Assembly: GCA_021780755.1 (NCBI GenBank)
Contig: JAJXYF010000035.1
Coordinates: 248,001-312,000, forward strand
From: Deltaproteobacteria bacterium
GTDB lineage: Bacteria; Desulfobacterota; Binatia; Binatales; Binataceae
DNA: 64,000 bases
Direction of reading: 5' to 3'
The notes beneath the pieces were generated by a model. The model was not told the origin of the DNA. It did not search any database and saw only the letters and a program-made list of their open reading frames with translations. Made by a program: the position numbers and the translations under genes. Shown here in pieces: positions 62,530 to 64,000 of the stretch; the first letter of the stretch is position 1; each line of letters begins with the position of its first letter.

Positions 62530-64000
62530 TTAATGCATTGCGGATCCGCCGCCGCCGGCCGCCGGGCGGGTTCCTCTGAAGAGCAGGAATGACGGGATCA
62601 TAATCAGCGTCAGCGCCGCAAGGAAACGGTAGATGTCGTTGAAGGCGAGAATCGAGGACTGCGCCTGAATGAGACCGTAAACCAGTCCGAGGCCTTGCTT
62701 CTGTCCGCTGATAATCTGCGGCAGGTAGTGGAACATCGGAGCGCCCGGCGCTTGCGGCGCCGCCGCACCCAGCCGCCACGCGTCGAAGACCGAAAAGTGC
62801 TCCGCCAGCCGCTCCTGATGGATCTGCTGGTTGCTGATGAGCGTGTTGGTCATGAAGGCGATGCCGACCGCCGCCCCGGTGTTGCGCATCATGTTGTAGA
62901 GGCTCGCGGCGTAGCCCAACTGCTCGCGCTTGACGCACGACAGTGCCGCCGCCGAAAGAATCGGAAAGCACAGGCCGAGGCCCGATCCGAGCACGATGCC
63001 CGGCCAGATCACCTGCCACATGCCGACCTGCAGATTCCAATGGGCCATCGACCACAGGCCGAGCGTCATCAGCGCGAAGCTGACGCCGATGAGCCGTTTG
63101 TTGTCGAAGCCGGCGCGCGCGACCTGCCCCGCGATCATCATCGAGGTCATCGCAGCCACCGCGCGCGGCGCCATGATCAGGCCGGCCCGCCAGGCAGTGT
63201 AGCCCATGAACTCCTGCAGGAAGATGGGATTGAGCAGGCCGGTGCCGAAGAGCACGAAGCTGAGGACGACCACCAGCGACAGGGCGCTCGAGAATTGGCG
63301 AATTTTGAGGATGCGCAATTGCAGGATCGGTTCGCTGAAGCGCAGTTCATGAAATATGAGCAGGACCATCGCGAGCGTCGAGGCGACGGTCGCCCATACG
63401 ACCCACGCCGAGCTGAACCAATCGGCGCGCTGGCCGCGGTCAACGACGATTTGTAGCAGACCGAGCCAGACCGCGAGAAATGCGATACCAAGGTAATCGA
63501 CGCGGCGGCCGGCAACGCGATTCTTCATGTAAGGCGGATCGTGCACGAAGACGTAAACCATCGCGAAGGCGATCGCGCCGATCGGCAAATTGATATAGAA
63601 ATTCCAGCGCCAGTTCCAGTTGTCCGTGATCCATCCGCCGAGGGTGGGCCCCAGAATCGGCGCGCACATCAGGCCGACACCCCACATCGCCATCGCGAGT
63701 TGCTGTTCCTCGGGCGGGAAGGTTTCCATCAGGATGGCCTGCGACGACGGCAGCATCGCCGCGCCCGCCGCGCCCTGGATCAGGCGAAACATCACCATCT
63801 GCGTAAGTGACCCGGCAGCTCCACAGAGGCCGGATGCCGCTACAAAGAGGAACACCGAGGTTAGAAAATAGCGCTTGCGGCCGATGCGCGAGGAGATCCA
63901 TCCGGTCATCGGAATCATGATGCCGTTGGCAACCAGGTAACTCGTCAGCACCCACGCGATTTCATCGACGCTCGCGGAGAAGGTCCCCTGCATGTGCGGC
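62530..64000 (-). CDS. DHA2-family multidrug exporter (EmrB-like), 5' end missing
   Basis: A drug:proton antiporter of 14 transmembrane helices. The sequence at the window edge continues as PHMQGTFSAS, which in this family follows VxVALPHMQ, so the first helix lies beyond the window. Seen: GWISSRIGRKRYF (motif A), FRLIQGAAGAAMLPSS, and YAASLYNMMRNTGAAVGIAFM (broken across helices). Stop at 62530. It exports hydrophobic or siderophore-like compounds with an HlyD-family partner not present in this window. Confidence 0.93.
   Translation of the reverse strand, partial: PHMQGTFSASVDEIAWVLTSYLVANGIMIPMTGWISSRIGRKRYFLTSVFLFVAASGLCGAAGSLTQMVMFRLIQGAAGAAMLPSSQAILMETFPPEEQQLAMAMWGVGLMCAPILGPTLGGWITDNWNWRWNFYINLPIGAIAFAMVYVFVHDPPYMKNRVAGRRVDYLGIAFLAVWLGLLQIVVDRGQRADWFSSAWVVWATVASTLAMVLLIFHELRFSEPILQLRILKIRQFSSALSLVVVLSFVLFGTGLLNPIFLQEFMGYTAWRAGLIMAPRAVAAMTSMMIAGQVARAGFDNKRLIGVSFALMTLGLWSMAHWNLQVGMWQVIWPGIVLGSGLGLCFPILSAAALSCVKREQLGYAASLYNMMRNTGAAVGIAFMTNTLISNQQIHQERLAEHFSVFDAWRLGAAAPQAPGAPMFHYLPQIISGQKQGLGLVYGLIQAQSSILAFNDIYRFLAALTLIMIPSFLLFRGTRPAAGGGGSAMH

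Overview
The window is a high-GC bacterial chromosome segment with dense, mostly single-strand gene runs and no rRNA, tRNA, CRISPR array or complete transposon that I could recognise. Gene content points to a free-living, aerobic heterotroph: siroheme nitrite/sulfite reductase, Fe superoxide dismutase, polyhydroxyalkanoate synthase, lactate utilisation genes, acyl-CoA dehydrogenase with a phosphotransferase partner, molybdenum hydroxylases and a B12-dependent ribonucleotide reductase. The mix resembles uncultured deltaproteobacterial lineages such as Binatota or related soil groups, but this placement is inference only; a recA (40064-41143) phylogeny would settle it.

Region 1-8.9 kb: truncated nitrite/sulfite reductase divergent from an Rrf2-type Fe-S regulator with a perfect inverted repeat between them; a pair of REP-like palindromes; two short-chain dehydrogenases; a lipoprotein cytochrome c; sodB; an amino-acid permease; threonine aldolase; a CbbQ/NirQ-type AAA+ ATPase without a visible partner. 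Region 9-15.7 kb: cysS with a compositionally distinct C-terminal half, a low-GC patch of tiny membrane genes (one with an apparent 2-bp frameshift), a DCC-family protein, a free-standing LeuA-dimer-like regulatory domain, fabG, an ErpA-like Fe-S carrier and a sedolisin-type protease. Region 15.7-25.7 kb: queG and a SirB1-type protein, a low-GC orphan with a His-Glu-His motif, the lactate cluster in the order lutB-lutC-lutA, PHA synthase with a coiled-coil partner, an APH-type phosphotransferase and a glutathione transferase.

Region 25.9-33.1 kb: zinc-ribbon TPR membrane protein, SRPBCC protein, then nrdJ followed by two small genes that each sit behind an identical 41-bp copy of the nrdJ tail and ribosome binding site, ending in a good terminator; then a DciA-like gene flanked by diverged direct repeats. 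Region 33.7-41.1 kb: a DUF1800/DUF1501 secreted pair, HEAT-repeat and DUF3108 envelope proteins, a DsbA-like isomerase, thpR and recA. Region 41.2-48.2 kb: a large secreted protein, a 68-bp mini-element with 8-bp flanking duplication, a DEAD-box helicase, a VOC protein and an acyl-CoA dehydrogenase/phosphotransferase pair.

Region 48.3-55 kb is the most distinctive: a CO-dehydrogenase-like molybdenum hydroxylase operon (FAD subunit, 2Fe-2S subunit, large subunit) followed by a MoaD-like ubiquitin-fold protein and a second, paralogous large subunit. Both large subunits carry AYRAPG at the loop where true CO dehydrogenases have AYxCSFR, so the substrate is unknown. Just downstream lies a compact promoter-hairpin-terminator unit that looks like an undescribed small RNA. 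Region 55.4-64 kb: RRM protein, a long gap, an AT-hook-like protein, mtnA, a peptide ABC transporter lacking ATPases, a macrodomain protein and a truncated DHA2-family exporter.
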